Source: Bacteroidales bacterium (lineage in GTDB: Bacteria; Bacteroidota; Bacteroidia; Bacteroidales; JAADJA01). From it: 64,000 nt of DNA. Positions 36,454 through 49,211 of the stretch are shown piece by piece; positions within the stretch are counted from its first letter, which is position 1; each line of letters begins with the position of its first letter. The DNA lies in contig JAIOZL010000028.1 in NCBI GenBank assembly GCA_021740645.1, forward strand, positions 1 to 64,000, in the 5' to 3' direction. Under the pieces are notes generated by a model. It was given only the letters and a program-made list of their open reading frames with translations. It did not search any database and was not told the origin of the DNA. Both the position numbers and the translations under genes were made by a program.

Positions 36454-39400
36454 TTGGCTACTACCAAAAAAAACGAAAGAATTAATTTTAGCTCTACTAA
36501 AATTAAATTCGATTACCCGGATTTCCTTGATATTCAATTAAAATCCTTTAGGGATTTCTTTCAATTAGAAACCAACCCTGAAAACAGAGCTGAAGAGGGA
36601 CTTTACAAAGTATTTAGTGAAAACTTCCCAATTACTGATGCTCGAAATAATTTTGTTCTAGAGTTTCTGGACTATTTTATTGACCCTCCCCGATACTCCA
36701 TTGAAGAATGTATTGAAAGAGGATTAACCTATAGTGTTCCGCTTAAAGCAAAATTGAAACTCTATTGTACTGACCCTGAGCACGAGGATTTTGAAACAAT
36801 TATTCAGGACGTTTACCTTGGCATGATACCCTATATGAGCCCAAAAGGCACATTTATTGTCAATGGTGCCGAACGTGTTGTAGTTTCTCAATTGCATAGA
36901 TCCCCTGGTGTATTTTTCGGCCAGCATCAACATGCTAACGGAACAACGCTCTATTCAGCAAGGATTATTCCTTTTAAGGGTTCATGGATGGAGTTTACTA
37001 CCGATATAAACAACGTGATGTATGCTTATATCGACAGAAAGAAGAAATTACCGGTAACTACTTTACTTAGAGCGATAGGTTTTGAAAGTGACAAGGACAT
37101 TCTTGAAATTTTTAACCTTGCTGAAGAAATTAAAGTTTCGAAAAGTGGACTTAAAAAGGTTATTGGTCGCCGACTTGCAGCCAGGGTTGTTAGGTCATGG
37201 CTCGAAGACTTTGTGGATGAAGATACAGGAGAAGTTGTTTCTATTGAAAGAACAGAAGTAATCATCGACAGGGAAACCATTATTGAAAATGATCATATTG
37301 ATGATATTGTAGATTCAGGCGTTAAAACTATTTTATTGCACAAAGATGAATCTACAGCCACTGATTATTCAATCATATTTAATACACTGCAGAAAGATAC
37401 TGCCAACAGTGAAAAAGAAGCAGTAGAATTTATTTACCGTCAGTTAAGAAATGCAGAACCCCCTGATGAAGAAACAGCAAGGGGAATTATTGATAAGCTT
37501 TTCTTTTCTGATAAACGTTACGACCTGGGTGATGTAGGTCGTTACAGGATCAATAAAAAATTAGGGTTAAATGTTGATTCTGAAACGAAAGTACTTACCA
37601 AAGAAGATATCATTGATATCATTAAGTACTTGATTGAACTGGTTAATTCAAAAACCGATGTGGATGATATCGACCACCTGAGTAACAGAAGGGTTAGAAC
37701 TGTTGGTGAACAATTATATGCTCAATTCGGTGTAGGTTTAGCACGCATGGCAAGAACCATTCGCGAGCGGATGAATGTGAGGGATAATGAGGTATTTACG
37801 CCTACTGATCTGATCAATGCTAAAACTCTCTCGTCAGTCATTAATTCGTTTTTTGGAACGAATCAACTTTCACAGTTTATGGATCAAACCAATCCATTGT
37901 CGGAAGTTACCCATAAACGCAGAATATCGGCACTGGGACCCGGAGGTCTGTCCAGAGAAAGAGCAGGATTTGAGGTAAGAGACGTTCACTTTACCCACTA
38001 TGGCCGTTTGTGTACCATTGAAACACCAGAGGGTCCGAATATCGGACTAATCTCATCGCTGTGTGTTTATGCAAAAATTAATAAACTTGGATTTATCGAA
38101 ACCCCGTACAGGGAAGTAATTGAAGGTAAAGTTCAGGTTAAGCAGGATCCTATTTATCTAAGTGCCGAAGAAGAAGAAGATAAGATCATTGCTCAAGCAA
38201 GCACGGAGATGCATGATGATGGTAATTTTGTAAATGATAAAATCAAAGTCCGGTACTTAGCTGATTATCCAATTGAAGATAAAAATAATGTTGACCTCAT
38301 TGACATTGCTCCAAATCAGATTGCCTCAATTGCAGCATCCTTAATCCCATTCCTCGAAAATGATGATGCCAACAGGGCATTGATGGGATCAAACATGATG
38401 AGGCAGGCTGTTCCGCTTCTCAATCCTGAAACCCCACTTGTTGGTACTGGGATTGAAGCCAATGTAGCGAGAGATTCCCGTGTTTTAATTAACGCCGAAG
38501 GAGATGGGATTGTTGAATATGTAGATGCTAATGAAATAAGAATTAGATATTTAAGGCATGAAGAAGAGAAGCTTGTAAGTTTTGAAGATGATGTAAAAAC
38601 ATATAAGCTAATTAAATTCAAACGTACGAATCAAAATACTTCAATTAACCTGAGGCCGATCGTAAGAAAAGGAGATAAAGTAGAAAGAGGGCAGGTTTTA
38701 TGTGAAGGCTATGCCACAGAAAACGGAGAATTAGCAATTGGTCGAAACCTTATGGTAGCTTTTATGCCCTGGAAGGGTTATAATTTTGAAGATGCCATTG
38801 TGATTTCAGAACGGGTAGTTAAAGAAGATATATTTACTTCTGTGCACATTGAAGAATTCACACTCGAAGTAAGGGACACCAAGCGTGGAATTGAAGAATT
38901 AACTGCTGATATTCCAAACATTAGCTCCGAGGCTACTAAGGATCTTGACGAAAACGGAATTATTCGGGTTGGAGCCGAAGTTAAGGAAGGAGATATTCTG
39001 ATTGGTAAGATCACCCCTAAAGGTGAATCTGATCCTACTCCTGAGGAAAAATTACTTCGTGCAATCTTTGGTGATAAAGCTGGTGATGTTAAAGATGCAT
39101 CCTTAAAAGCCCCTCCCTCAATGAAAGGTGTAGTAGTTGAAAAAATGCTATTTTCAAGGGCGATAAAGGACCGTAAAGCAAAATCAAAGGAAAAAGAAAT
39201 TATTCAACTTTTGGATAAGGAATATCTTACAAGCGCAGAAGAACTGAAGAATAAGCTGGTTGATAAATTAACTGTAATTGTAAGTGGCAAGACCTCGCAA
39301 GGAGTATACAACAAGTTTAAGGAAGAAATAATTCCTAAGAAAACTAAATTCACCCAGAAGTTATTACAAGGGATCGACTACCTGAATGTAAACTCCTCGA

Positions 39401-40266
39401 AGTGGACAACAGATAAAGATAAAAATGAATTGATCAAACAACTGATCAATAACTACACTATTAAATACAAAGAGATCCTGGGAATCTATAACAGGAAAAA
39501 GTTTGTAGCAAGTGTAGGAGATGATCTTCCAAACGGTATCGTAAAAATGGCCAAAGTATTTGTGGCTAAAAAACGGAAACTTACCGTTGGGGATAAAATG
39601 GCTGGACGTCATGGAAATAAAGGTATTGTAGCGAAAATTGTACGTGAAGAAGACATGCCTTTCTTAGATGATGGAACACCGGTTGATATCGTATTAAATC
39701 CTTTAGGTGTGCCTTCAAGGATGAACCTGGGTCAGATATACGAAACCATTCTTGGATGGGCTGGCCATAAACTCGGAGTTAAATTCGCAACACCAATTTT
39801 TGATGGGGCGACTTCTGACCAGATAAATGAATACATGGATAAGGCCGGACTGCCTAAGCACGGGATGGTATACCTGAATGACGGAAGTACAGGCAAGCGT
39901 TTTGATCAGCCGGCAACTGTTGGCTTTATCTACATGCTTAAACTCCATCATATGGTGGATGATAAAATGCATGCCAGATCAATTGGCCCATATTCATTAA
40001 TTACACAGCAACCCCTTGGAGGTAAAGCCCAATTTGGTGGACAGCGCTTTGGAGAGATGGAAGTTTGGGCATTGGAGGCATTTGGTGCCGCCAATGTACT
40101 CCAGGAAATCCTAACTGTTAAATCCGATGATGTTGTCGGTAGGGCAAAAGCATATGAATCTATTGTTAAAGGAGAAAATATGCCCAAGCCAAATGTTCCA
40201 GAATCATTTAATGTATTGGTTCACGAATTAAGAGGACTTTGCTTAAATGTTACTTTCGACAAATAA
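36454..40266 (+). CDS. rpoB: RNA polymerase beta subunit
   Basis: 1270 residues. The rifampicin region is visible ([20 protein letters not shown], then [13 protein letters not shown]), as are the downstream lobes and the GHKLGV and [16 protein letters not shown]-terminal blocks. The start is TTG at 36454 (then GCTACTACC); no ATG lies near, and the first residues fit the family, so a weak initiation codon is used for an essential gene. Confidence 0.98.
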   Translation: MATTKKNERINFSSTKIKFDYPDFLDIQLKSFRDFFQLETNPENRAEEGLYKVFSENFPITDARNNFVLEFLDYFIDPPRYSIEECIERGLTYSVPLKAKLKLYCTDPEHEDFETIIQDVYLGMIPYMSPKGTFIVNGAERVVVSQLHRSPGVFFGQHQHANGTTLYSARIIPFKGSWMEFTTDINNVMYAYIDRKKKLPVTTLLRAIGFESDKDILEIFNLAEEIKVSKSGLKKVIGRRLAARVVRSWLEDFVDEDTGEVVSIERTEVIIDRETIIENDHIDDIVDSGVKTILLHKDESTATDYSIIFNTLQKDTANSEKEAVEFIYRQLRNAEPPDEETARGIIDKLFFSDKRYDLGDVGRYRINKKLGLNVDSETKVLTKEDIIDIIKYLIELVNSKTDVDDIDHLSNRRVRTVGEQLYAQFGVGLARMARTIRERMNVRDNEVFTPTDLINAKTLSSVINSFFGTNQLSQFMDQTNPLSEVTHKRRISALGPGGLSRERAGFEVRDVHFTHYGRLCTIETPEGPNIGLISSLCVYAKINKLGFIETPYREVIEGKVQVKQDPIYLSAEEEEDKIIAQASTEMHDDGNFVNDKIKVRYLADYPIEDKNNVDLIDIAPNQIASIAASLIPFLENDDANRALMGSNMMRQAVPLLNPETPLVGTGIEANVARDSRVLINAEGDGIVEYVDANEIRIRYLRHEEEKLVSFEDDVKTYKLIKFKRTNQNTSINLRPIVRKGDKVERGQVLCEGYATENGELAIGRNLMVAFMPWKGYNFEDAIVISERVVKEDIFTSVHIEEFTLEVRDTKRGIEELTADIPNISSEATKDLDENGIIRVGAEVKEGDILIGKITPKGESDPTPEEKLLRAIFGDKAGDVKDASLKAPPSMKGVVVEKMLFSRAIKDRKAKSKEKEIIQLLDKEYLTSAEELKNKLVDKLTVIVSGKTSQGVYNKFKEEIIPKKTKFTQKLLQGIDYLNVNSSKWTTDKDKNELIKQLINNYTIKYKEILGIYNRKKFVASVGDDLPNGIVKMAKVFVAKKRKLTVGDKMAGRHGNKGIVAKIVREEDMPFLDDGTPVDIVLNPLGVPSRMNLGQIYETILGWAGHKLGVKFATPIFDGATSDQINEYMDKAGLPKHGMVYLNDGSTGKRFDQPATVGFIYMLKLHHMVDDKMHARSIGPYSLITQQPLGGKAQFGGQRFGEMEVWALEAFGAANVLQEILTVKSDDVVGRAKAYESIVKGENMPKPNVPESFNVLVHELRGLCLNVTFDK

Positions 40267-40317
40267 ATAAGTCGATATTAAATTGATTTCTAGTAATCTG
40301 AAATAATAAATCTATAT

Positions 40318-43300
40318 ATGGCTTTCAGAAAAGAAGAAAAAATCCCCGGAGATTTTTCAAAAATTACAATAAGTCTTGCTTCACCTGAAATGATCCTCGA
40401 AAGATCATATGGTGAAGTAACTAAACCCGAAACAATTAACTACAGGACCTATAAACCTGAAAGAGACGGTTTGTTCTGCGAAAGGATTTTTGGTCCTGTT
40501 AAAGACTGGGAATGCCATTGCGGAAAATACAAAAGGATCCGTTATAAAGGTATTGTTTGCGACAGATGTGGTGTAGAAGTTACCGAAAAGAAGGTAAGAA
40601 GAGAGCGCATGGGCCATATTCACCTGGTTGTGCCTGTTGTTCATATTTGGTTCTTCCGTTCTTTGCCAAATAAAATCGGTGCACTTTTAGGGTTACAGAC
40701 TAAAAAACTTGATACCATCATATATTATGAAAGGTACGTAGTAATTAATCCTGGAATAAAAGAGGCAGACGGTATAAATTATCTCGATTTTCTTACAGAA
40801 GATGAATACTTTGAGGTACTTGATACCCTTCCGGCTGATAATCAATATTTGGATGACACTGACCCAAATAAATTTATCGCCAAGATGGGAGCTGAAGCAA
40901 TTCATGATCTGTTGGCAAGGTTAAATCTGGATGAAATATCTTATGAGCTCAGAAACAAAGCTAATAACGAAACATCCCAGCAGAGAAAACAAGAAGCGCT
41001 AAAAAGGCTACAGGTTTTCGAAGCTTTCAGAGAAGGCTTAACCCGAATTGATAACCGTCCTGAATGGATGGTTGTGAAGGTTGTTCCTGTTATCCCACCT
41101 GAATTAAGACCCCTTGTTCCTCTTGATGGTGGAAGGTTTGCAACTTCTGACTTAAATGACCTTTATCGTAGGGTAATCATCAGAAATAACAGGCTAAAGC
41201 GACTTATCGAAATTAAAGCTCCGGATGTGATCATGCGTAATGAAAAACGTATGCTGCAGGAAGCTGTGGATTCGTTACTTGATAACTCCAGAAAATCCAA
41301 TGCAGTTAAAACAGAGTCTAACAGGGCATTAAAATCATTGAGCGACAGCTTAAAAGGAAAGCAGGGACGTTTTCGTCAAAACCTGCTTGGTAAAAGGGTT
41401 GACTATTCAGGCCGTTCTGTAATTGTGGTAGGACCGGAACTTAAACTGAGCGAGTGTGGTTTACCGAAAGAAATGGCTTCAGAATTATTTAAGCCTTTTA
41501 TTATCCGTAAAATGCTTGAGCGCGGAATTGTTAAAACTGTAAAATCAGCCAAAAAAATTGTTGATCGCAAGGATCCTGTAGTATGGGATATTCTTGAAAA
41601 TATTTTAAAAGGCCACCCCGTAATGTTAAACAGGGCTCCTACCCTCCACCGTTTAGGTATCCAGGCTTTTCAACCGAAACTTGTCGAAGGAAAAGCGATT
41701 CAGCTTCACCCACTCGTTTGTACAGCTTTCAACGCTGACTTTGATGGTGACCAAATGGCTGTGCACGTACCTCTTGGTAATGCGGCAATTCTGGAAACCC
41801 AAATGCTTATGCTTGCTTCGCATAACATCCTGAACCCAGCCAACGGAGCACCAATTACGGTTCCCTCACAGGATATGGTACTAGGGTTATATTATATGAC
41901 CAAAGCCAAAAAGAGTACTGCAGAAGCCCCGGTTAAAGGAGAAGGATTTACATTCTATGGCCCTGAAGAAGTAATTATTGCTTACAATGAACAACGTGTT
42001 GATCTGCATGCAATAATCAATTGTAAACTCAAGGTTATTGAAGACGGTGAAATGGTTCAAAAAATAATTGAAACTACTGCGGGCCGTGTCATCTTTAATG
42101 AAGTGGTTCCTGAAGGAATTAGTTATATTAATGAATTACTTACTAAAAAAGCACTCCGTGAGATTATTAGCGATGTGCTAAAAATAACTGGAACTGCTGA
42201 AACAGCAAACTTCCTTGATAATATTAAAAACCTTGGATTTAAAATGGCCTATGAAGGGGGCCTCTCTTTCAACCTTGGAGATGTGATTATCCCTGGAATA
42301 AAAGAGGAACTCATTGAACAGGCAAATGCAGAAGTGGATGAGGTAATGAGTAACTATAATATGGGATTTATAACAAATAACGAGCGTTATAATCAGATTA
42401 TCGATATTTGGACCCATACCAACTCAAAGCTGACTCAAACATTAATGACAAAGCTATCCACGGATAAGCAAGGATTTAATGCGATCTATATGATGCTTGA
42501 TTCTGGTGCTAGGGGTTCAAAAGAGCAGATCAGGCAGTTGTCCGGAATGAGGGGATTGATGGCTAAGCCACAGAAATCCGGTGCAACTGGAGGTGAAATT
42601 ATTGAAAACCCGATTCTTTCTAACTTTAAAGAAGGCCTTTCTGTGCTAGAATACTTTATTTCTACTCACGGTGCACGTAAAGGTCTTGCTGATACCGCTT
42701 TGAAAACTGCTGATGCCGGTTACCTTACTCGAAGATTGGTGGACGTTTCACAAGATGTTGTTATTACGGAAAGAGACTGCGGAACGCTCCGGGGACTTAG
42801 AACAACAGCACTTAAGAAAAATGAGGAAGTGGTAGAAACTCTTTATGACAGAATATTAGGCCGTACTTCATTGCACGATATTTACCACCCACAGTCAGGT
42901 GAACTTATAGCTACTGCAGGCGAACAACTCATTGAACCTATATGTAGGAAAATAGAAGATTCACCTATCGAGGAAGTTGAGATCAGATCGGTACTTACCT
43001 GTGAAGCAAAAAAAGGTGTTTGTTCCCTTTGCTATGGCCGTAACCTGGCCACAGGACGAATGGTTCAAAAAGGAGAAGCAGTTGGAGTAATTGCAGCTCA
43101 ATCCATTGGGGAACCAGGAACACAGCTTACACTGCGTACATTCCACGTAGGGGGTACTGCTTCAAATATTGCCATTTCATCAAAAATTGAAGCTAAATAC
43201 GATGGTGTTATTGAAATTGATGAGTTAAGGACAGTTGAATACAAAGACGCAGAAGGCAAAAAATTTGATATCGTAATTGGCCGATCCGCTGAAATGCGAA

Positions 43301-44601
43301 TTATCGATGAAAATACCGGTATTGTTCTTATGTCGAGCAACATTCCTTATGGAGCCAGGCTTTATTATAAAGTGAGTAAAAAAGTGAAAAAAGGCGATCT
43401 GATTGCTGACTGGGATCCATACAATGCTTTAATTGTTTCAGAATTTGGGGGAAAAATTAAATATGAAAATGTTATAGAAAACGAAACCTTTAAAGTAGAA
43501 TCGGATGAACAAACCGGGTACTATGATAAGGTGGTTATAGAAACCAGGAAGAAAACCCTGAATCCAAGGATACTTGTAGTAGATAAAACTGGTGCAGAAT
43601 TACGCGGATACGATATTCCGGTAGGAGCTCACATTTCTGTTGAAGATGGTAATTCTATAAATCCTGGTGATATTCTGGTAAAAATTCCAAGAGCAGTTGG
43701 TAAATCCGGTGATATCACCGGAGGTCTTCCAAGGGTTACAGAATTATTTGAAGCCAGGAATCCTTCTGATCCTGCAAAGGTTGCCGAAATTGATGGTATT
43801 GTTACTTTTGGTAAAAAACTTAAGAGAGGTAACAGGGAAGTTATTATTACTTCCAAAACAGGAGAAGAGAAAAAATATCTTATTCCGACATCAAAGCAAA
43901 TTCTTGCCCAGGAAAATGACTATGTGAAAGCAGGAACTTCGCTGTCTGAAGGAGCTATGACTCCAGCTGATATCCTTGCGATTAAAGGGCCTATGAAAGT
44001 TCAGGAGTATATAGTAAACGAAATACAGGAAGTATACAGGCTACAGGGGGTAAAAATTAATGACAAACACTTTGAAGCTATTGTCCGTCAAATGATGCGT
44101 AAAGTTGAAGTGGCTGACCCAGGCGATACCAGATTCCTTGAAGGTGAACTTGTAAATAAAATCGACTTCCAGGATGAAAATGATGATATTTTTAATAAAA
44201 AAATCATTATTGATTCAGGAGATTCCCAGATTTATCGTGCAGGTATGATTGTTAGCGCCAGGAAACTGAGAGAAGAAAATTCACAGTTAAGACGTAAAGA
44301 TAAGAAGTTGATTGATTCCCGTGAAGCAAAACCTGCCACAGCACGTCAGGTATTACAGGGAATTACAAAAGCTTCACTACAAACCAATAGCTGGATTTCT
44401 GCTGCATCCTTCCAGGAAACTACGAAGGTTCTTACTCAAGCTTCTATCAATGCAAAATCTGACGGATTAGCAGGATTGAAAGAAAACGTTATTGTTGGAC
44501 ACTTAATTCCTGCCGGAACCGGATTGCGTGAATATGAGCATCTGATCGTGGGATCGAAAGAAGAATACGAAGCATTGATGGCATCAAAAGACGATAATTA
44601 A
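40318..44601 (+). CDS. rpoC: RNA polymerase beta' subunit
   Basis: 1427 residues. The zinc-binding motif [20 protein letters not shown] lies near the N-terminus, the catalytic [14 protein letters not shown] holds the Mg-binding aspartates, and a second cysteine cluster is [13 protein letters not shown]. The long C-terminal part includes SBHM-like insertions typical of Bacteroidota. 51 bases after rpoB. Confidence 0.99.
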   Translation: MAFRKEEKIPGDFSKITISLASPEMILERSYGEVTKPETINYRTYKPERDGLFCERIFGPVKDWECHCGKYKRIRYKGIVCDRCGVEVTEKKVRRERMGHIHLVVPVVHIWFFRSLPNKIGALLGLQTKKLDTIIYYERYVVINPGIKEADGINYLDFLTEDEYFEVLDTLPADNQYLDDTDPNKFIAKMGAEAIHDLLARLNLDEISYELRNKANNETSQQRKQEALKRLQVFEAFREGLTRIDNRPEWMVVKVVPVIPPELRPLVPLDGGRFATSDLNDLYRRVIIRNNRLKRLIEIKAPDVIMRNEKRMLQEAVDSLLDNSRKSNAVKTESNRALKSLSDSLKGKQGRFRQNLLGKRVDYSGRSVIVVGPELKLSECGLPKEMASELFKPFIIRKMLERGIVKTVKSAKKIVDRKDPVVWDILENILKGHPVMLNRAPTLHRLGIQAFQPKLVEGKAIQLHPLVCTAFNADFDGDQMAVHVPLGNAAILETQMLMLASHNILNPANGAPITVPSQDMVLGLYYMTKAKKSTAEAPVKGEGFTFYGPEEVIIAYNEQRVDLHAIINCKLKVIEDGEMVQKIIETTAGRVIFNEVVPEGISYINELLTKKALREIISDVLKITGTAETANFLDNIKNLGFKMAYEGGLSFNLGDVIIPGIKEELIEQANAEVDEVMSNYNMGFITNNERYNQIIDIWTHTNSKLTQTLMTKLSTDKQGFNAIYMMLDSGARGSKEQIRQLSGMRGLMAKPQKSGATGGEIIENPILSNFKEGLSVLEYFISTHGARKGLADTALKTADAGYLTRRLVDVSQDVVITERDCGTLRGLRTTALKKNEEVVETLYDRILGRTSLHDIYHPQSGELIATAGEQLIEPICRKIEDSPIEEVEIRSVLTCEAKKGVCSLCYGRNLATGRMVQKGEAVGVIAAQSIGEPGTQLTLRTFHVGGTASNIAISSKIEAKYDGVIEIDELRTVEYKDAEGKKFDIVIGRSAEMRIIDENTGIVLMSSNIPYGARLYYKVSKKVKKGDLIADWDPYNALIVSEFGGKIKYENVIENETFKVESDEQTGYYDKVVIETRKKTLNPRILVVDKTGAELRGYDIPVGAHISVEDGNSINPGDILVKIPRAVGKSGDITGGLPRVTELFEARNPSDPAKVAEIDGIVTFGKKLKRGNREVIITSKTGEEKKYLIPTSKQILAQENDYVKAGTSLSEGAMTPADILAIKGPMKVQEYIVNEIQEVYRLQGVKINDKHFEAIVRQMMRKVEVADPGDTRFLEGELVNKIDFQDENDDIFNKKIIIDSGDSQIYRAGMIVSARKLREENSQLRRKDKKLIDSREAKPATARQVLQGITKASLQTNSWISAASFQETTKVLTQASINAKSDGLAGLKENVIVGHLIPAGTGLREYEHLIVGSKEEYEALMASKDDN

Positions 44602-44620
44602 TAGAAAAACAAAAATAATT

Positions 44621-44932
44621 ATGGCAGATCCAAAGCAACAAAAACAGATCAATATTGAATTAAGTGATGAAATTGCGGAAGGCATTTATTCTAATCTTGC
44701 CATCATCACCCATTCGCATTCTGAATTTATTGTTGATTTTGTAAAAATGATGCCTGGAAGCCCCAAGGCTAAAGTTAAATCCAGAATTATCCTTACTCCT
44801 CAACATGCGAAAAGATTGTACAGGGCATTGCTGGATAATATAACAAAGTTTGAGCGATTGCATGGTGAGATCATTGTTCCGGAAGCAGATAACCTGCCCC
44901 TAAACTTTGGCGGACCAAAAGCCCAGGCTTAG
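44621..44932 (+). CDS. DUF3467 protein
   Basis: 103 residues, matching DUF3467: QINIELSDEIAEGIYSNLA, then HSEFIVDFVKMMPGSPKA, then RIILTPQHAKRLYRAL. It is widely found directly after rpoC in this phylum; the fold is small alpha/beta and the role unknown. It lies 19 bases after rpoC and closes the operon before a terminator, so it is co-transcribed with RNA polymerase genes. Confidence 0.93.
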   Translation: MADPKQQKQINIELSDEIAEGIYSNLAIITHSHSEFIVDFVKMMPGSPKAKVKSRIILTPQHAKRLYRALLDNITKFERLHGEIIVPEADNLPLNFGGPKAQA

Positions 44933-44953
44933 TTTTACTTTTGAAAACACCCG

Positions 44954-44985
44954 AAAAGGGAGCTGCTATTTGCAACTCCCTTTTT
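44954..44985 (+). terminator. Terminator of rpoBC-DUF3467 operon
   Basis: AAAAGGGAGCTGC (44954-44966) pairs with GCAACTCCCTTTT (44972-44984), one mismatch, loop TATTT, T tail. Confidence 0.88.
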
Positions 44986-45033
44986 ATTTGCATGGCCTAA
45001 CAGGTTTTTAAATCCTGTTAGGTCTTCTTAATC

Positions 45034-45903
45034 TTACTTTAATGGAATATAAATTTCTGTTTTCAGATTTTCCGGCTTCGTTTTTTCAGGAGTGTTCAAA
45101 TACTTCTCAAAACAAGGAGCGTCTCTTAATTCCTTTTTGCTCTCAGGCAACCAAATACCATAGATAAAGTCATATGTTTTTTGAAAATTTGTATAAGGCC
45201 CTTTGTGTAAAAACATGGCATATCTACCACCTTTTATAGTTTTAACACCTACATCTCCTTCAGGTTTTACCTCTTTGGTTACTGTAACGCAGGCATCATA
45301 CCTAAGTCTTTCAGCATCTGTAACGTTTGGATCATCATGGCTAATCCCGATAAACTCTGTTTTCCAACCAAAAAGTTTATTCTTTTCAGCGAAAGCACAC
45401 ACTTTCTCCCATGCTATTTCAGTCCCCCTCCCACTATAATCACCCTTTGAATTAATGTAAATGACTTTTTTGTCTTTAAGTTCTTTGAATTTCGGTTCAA
45501 GTTTCATTTTGTTTACAATTTTTGTGGTTTCTAAATAATTTACTTTGATCCTTTCCATGTACATGGCATTAAAATCACCGGGGGCAATACCAAAGCGCTT
45601 TTTAAAAGCCTTGTTAAAAGACGATGGAACATCATATCCCATTTTATAGGCAATATCAGTAATACTCAGGTTGGTGTGTAATATCAGATTAGCTGCACTT
45701 TCCATACGTAACCTCACGATATAGGCCATTAAGGATTCATTTAAATGTGCACGCATGATCCTGTGGAAATGAAAAGATGAAAAACACGCGATTTCTGCTA
45801 AAGAATCGATTTCAAGTTTTTCGTCCAGGTGAGTATGGATGTAATGCAAAACCTTGTTCACCCGTTCCTTGTAATTCTGAATTGTTGCTACTTTGCTTGC
45901 CAT
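45034..45903 (-). CDS. AraC-family regulator with GyrI-like domain
   Basis: 289 residues. The N-terminal AraC/XylS DNA-binding pair of helix-turn-helices (IDSLAEIACFSSFHFHRIMR, ITDIAYKMGYDVPSSFNKAFKKRFG) is followed by a GyrI-like effector-binding domain (about 130-289: KVIYINSKGDYSG, KGGRYAMFLHKGPY). This Rob/BmrR-like layout usually senses small hydrophobic compounds. No obvious target gene is next to it. The -7 box leaves a leader of only about 11 bases. Confidence 0.9.
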   Translation of the reverse strand: MASKVATIQNYKERVNKVLHYIHTHLDEKLEIDSLAEIACFSSFHFHRIMRAHLNESLMAYIVRLRMESAANLILHTNLSITDIAYKMGYDVPSSFNKAFKKRFGIAPGDFNAMYMERIKVNYLETTKIVNKMKLEPKFKELKDKKVIYINSKGDYSGRGTEIAWEKVCAFAEKNKLFGWKTEFIGISHDDPNVTDAERLRYDACVTVTKEVKPEGDVGVKTIKGGRYAMFLHKGPYTNFQKTYDFIYGIWLPESKKELRDAPCFEKYLNTPEKTKPENLKTEIYIPLK

Positions 45904-45920
45904 AATTTTAATTGATGAAA

Positions 45921-45928
45921 CAAAATTA
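45921..45928 (-). promoter_or_regulatory. Bacteroidota -7 box for AraC-type regulator gene
   Basis: The minus strand reads TAATTTTG, 18 bases upstream of the ATG at 45903. Confidence 0.5.
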
Positions 45929-45998
45929 CTTCAGCTGTTTGTCGTTTACTTTTCCTAACTTGCTAAGCTCAAATTAAATTTTTGAACCAACAAAATTG

Positions 45999-46006
45999 TA
46001 CTTTTG
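45999..46006 (+). promoter_or_regulatory. Bacteroidota -7 box for OstA-like gene
   Basis: TACTTTTG matches TAnnTTTG. It overlaps the possible TTG start at 45996, so translation must begin later. Confidence 0.6.
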
Positions 46007-46025
46007 CGAAATTAACAAAGATAAA

Positions 46026-47561
46026 TTGACGCATCCTCAAATTAATAAATATATACCACGGCTTGCAGGAGTTATCATCCTACTGCTAATAAATCTTACC
46101 ATATTCTCCCAAAAACCTACCAAGGTAAAACTTATCAAAGCAAACGACCTCAAATATGATAAGAAACTCGGGGAGAAGGTGCAGCGATTAATAGGACAGG
46201 TTATATTGAAGCACGACAGTACTTACCTGTACTGTGATAGTGCCTATCTCTATGAATTAGATAATAGTTTTGATGGTTTTGGAAATGTCAGGATCAAAGC
46301 TTCGGATACTTTAAATATCTACAGTGATTTTTTAAACTACAATGGAAATACAAAAATTGCTGAACTTAAAAATAATGTCCGTTTAATTGACTCAAGGGCG
46401 ACCCTGTATACTAATCACCTTTGGTATAACAGATCCACAGAGGTATCCTACTATCTTTCGGGAGGAAAAATTGTGGATTCAACCAATACTCTCACAAGCA
46501 AAAAGGGATACTACTACACCCAATTTAAAGAAGCATTTTTTAAGGACAGTGTGGTGCTGGTTAATCCAAAATACCATATGCTTACCGATACAATGCAGTA
46601 TCATACCGAAACAGAAATTTCCTATTTCCTTGGGCCGACTACCATTACCAGTAAAGATAACCTGATATACTGTGAAAACGGATGGTATGATACCCGCCGC
46701 GACAAATCCCAATTTAATAAAAACGCATTCTTTATTTCTAAAGAACAAAAATTGGTTGGAGATAGTCTTTACTATGACCGGAAGTTAGATTTTGGACAGG
46801 CATTCCGAAACGTAATATTAACTGATACTGTTCAGGATATGCAGATTTACGGGCAATATGGTGAGTTTCAGAAAAGGAAAGGCTATTCTTTTGTAACAGA
46901 TAGCGCTATGGTTGTAATGATTGATAAAAAAGATTCCCTTTTTATGCATGCCGACACCTTGTATATAATATTTGATTCGCTCCAGAATGTTAAGTTTTTG
47001 AACGCCTATTACCATACAAAATTTTTCAGAAAAGATTTACAGGGTATGTGCGATTCGTTGGTCTATAGTTTTGGCGACTCCACTATTTTTCTTTATACAG
47101 AGCCTGTTTTATGGTCAGATCAAAACCAACTTACTGCAGATTCTATTTGGATTGCTATGGTCAATAAAAAAATTGATAGCCTGGCAATGATCAATTCTTC
47201 ATTTATAATTTCGATGGATGATACCATTAGTAAAAGTACATTTAACCAGGTGAAAGGAAAAAGTATGGTGGGCCATTTTAGGGATAATAAAATGGTGAAA
47301 GTTCAAATTTTCGGTAATGCTGAATCCGTTTTTTATGTACGTGAAGAAAACGGGGGTTTAATGGGTATAAACAAGACTTCATCGAGCGATATGAACATTT
47401 ATTTAAAAGATAATGAAGTACAGATTATTACTCCCATAAAAAGCGTTGATGCGCACATGTACCCACCAGATGGAATGCCCTCAGAGGAAAGAAAACTTAA
47501 AAACTTTATTTGGATGGAGGGAAGAAGGCCCTTGTCAAAAAAAGATATCTTTATTTGGTAG
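46026..47561 (+). CDS. OstA-like protein, LPS transport
   Basis: 511 residues from a TTG at 46026. There is no ATG before the signal-like hydrophobic segment (LAGVIILLLINLTIFSQ), and an earlier TTG at 45996 lies in the promoter. The mature part is a beta-rich repeat resembling OstA/LptA jelly-roll slices: LIGQVILKHDSTYLYCDSAYLY, then repeated DSLYYDRKLDFG-like strands. OstA-like proteins bind and pass lipopolysaccharide towards the outer membrane. It is longer than single-domain LptA. Start choice is moderately sure; family is likely. Confidence 0.82.
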   Translation: MTHPQINKYIPRLAGVIILLLINLTIFSQKPTKVKLIKANDLKYDKKLGEKVQRLIGQVILKHDSTYLYCDSAYLYELDNSFDGFGNVRIKASDTLNIYSDFLNYNGNTKIAELKNNVRLIDSRATLYTNHLWYNRSTEVSYYLSGGKIVDSTNTLTSKKGYYYTQFKEAFFKDSVVLVNPKYHMLTDTMQYHTETEISYFLGPTTITSKDNLIYCENGWYDTRRDKSQFNKNAFFISKEQKLVGDSLYYDRKLDFGQAFRNVILTDTVQDMQIYGQYGEFQKRKGYSFVTDSAMVVMIDKKDSLFMHADTLYIIFDSLQNVKFLNAYYHTKFFRKDLQGMCDSLVYSFGDSTIFLYTEPVLWSDQNQLTADSIWIAMVNKKIDSLAMINSSFIISMDDTISKSTFNQVKGKSMVGHFRDNKMVKVQIFGNAESVFYVREENGGLMGINKTSSSDMNIYLKDNEVQIITPIKSVDAHMYPPDGMPSEERKLKNFIWMEGRRPLSKKDIFIW

Positions 47562-47604
47562 ACCCTTTCGGTTTACAAATCGTGAGAATCTATACTTTTA
47601 AAAT

Positions 47605-49044
47605 TTATTGTTTAACAGGTAAAAGAAATTTATTGTACATAAATAAAAGAATTCCTGTTAACAACCCAATCCCACCAAATACCAGCCAGATTTCACCCGG
47701 ATGATAAATATTATAGAGGAGGGTATTTAATTCGTAGGCTTGTAAATCCAACGCCATACAAGTGGCAGAGAATAATTCTGCCCCATCCATTTCAGCAACT
47801 GAATCCGCCACAGTGATGTTGTTCACTACGATATAATCTCTAAGAAAAATGTACTTATCTGACATTGAGCCATAAAGCTTACCAGAGAGAAGGCCTCCTA
47901 ATATATTTCCTCCTGCAATAGGTAAAAAACTGTATCCCATATATAATCCGATTTTATCTGGTGGGGCTATTCCACTAATATACTCCTGTATCCTGGGTGA
48001 ACTTGCCATTTCTCCAAAAGCGAGGATCAGTAAGCTCAGGGCGACATACCAACCATTTAGATGGAAGTACATTGAACCCAACCCCAGCATTACTATAAAT
48101 ATTCCTCCCACCATGCTTGTAACGGGCCTCACATTCATCAAACGGTTTGAAATAAAAACCTGAAAAATAATAATGGTGAGGGCCGGAATATTAATCATCA
48201 TTTCAGGTCTGATAATTCCCAAACCTTCATCTTCAGCTCCAAAAACACGAGTTAAATATCCAATATTATCATAGATTACTGTGGTATTAATCCACTGTCC
48301 GATATAAACGGGAATAGTAAAAAACAGCTGCATATACATGGTCCAAAAACCAACAAGAATGAGTAGAAAAAGAACAAATCGGGTATCCTTCAATACAAGC
48401 AGAGTATTCGAAAAGATCTGTTTTATAGTCTGTAATAGAGGTGTGCTTTTTTTCTCTTTTTGTTTAGGTTCATGATAAAAGAAAAGGAGGATAAGGTTAA
48501 TTAATATAACCCCTGAGCACATCAGGAAAACATATGTCCAGTTAAGCTCTCTCATCTTGGATGCCGCCCAGGGGCCAATAAAACCACCAATATTTACAAT
48601 CATATAAAAAATTCCAAAACCCACGGTCTCATTGCTTTTATCAGTAGTTTTTGAAACCGTCCCTACGATGATAGGTTTAAATATTGCGCCACCTATTGCT
48701 ACCACCAGGAAGGAAATAAATACGGGTGCATAGGCATGAGATTGACCCATTGCAAAATACCCCGAAGAAAGTGTTACAAAAGCTGCCAGGAGCACCTTTC
48801 TGAAGCCATATCGATCGGCGATAGCCCCACCAAGTATAGGAAGCAGGTATAAAACACCGGTGACCACTGCCTGCATAATGCCTCGTTGCTCTTGTGAAAA
48901 ACCTAATCCACCTTTGGAAATTGGGTCGGTTAAATAAACTGAAAGAACGGCAAACATCCCATAATAAGCCCAGCGCTCAAAAAGTTCCATGGTATTTGCA
49001 ACCCAAAATGTATGCGGAAAGGATTTAAAACTAAACATATACAA
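47605..49044 (-). CDS. MFS transporter, POT/PTR-like
   Basis: A 479-residue polytopic protein with about 12-14 hydrophobic segments. The N-terminus FWVANTMELFERWAYYGM recalls the E-x-x-E-R motif of proton-coupled oligopeptide transporters, and GGAIADRYGFRKVLL is the MFS loop 2-3 motif. Substrate is not determined. It converges with the OstA-like gene with 43 bases between stops. Confidence 0.82.
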   Translation of the reverse strand: MYMFSFKSFPHTFWVANTMELFERWAYYGMFAVLSVYLTDPISKGGLGFSQEQRGIMQAVVTGVLYLLPILGGAIADRYGFRKVLLAAFVTLSSGYFAMGQSHAYAPVFISFLVVAIGGAIFKPIIVGTVSKTTDKSNETVGFGIFYMIVNIGGFIGPWAASKMRELNWTYVFLMCSGVILINLILLFFYHEPKQKEKKSTPLLQTIKQIFSNTLLVLKDTRFVLFLLILVGFWTMYMQLFFTIPVYIGQWINTTVIYDNIGYLTRVFGAEDEGLGIIRPEMMINIPALTIIIFQVFISNRLMNVRPVTSMVGGIFIVMLGLGSMYFHLNGWYVALSLLILAFGEMASSPRIQEYISGIAPPDKIGLYMGYSFLPIAGGNILGGLLSGKLYGSMSDKYIFLRDYIVVNNITVADSVAEMDGAELFSATCMALDLQAYELNTLLYNIYHPGEIWLVFGGIGLLTGILLFMYNKFLLPVKQ

Positions 49045-49211
49045 CTATATTTATTTGAAACGTAGAATCGCGAATTTAATAAAAAAGATGGCGTAATAAT
49101 ATTAATTTCCAGATCAGCCCGTAACTGATTTTTTTGGTGACCCATATGCAAATTCAACATCTATTGAAATATTTATCTATCTTTAGAGGTGATTTTTAAA
49201 TAAATCGACAC

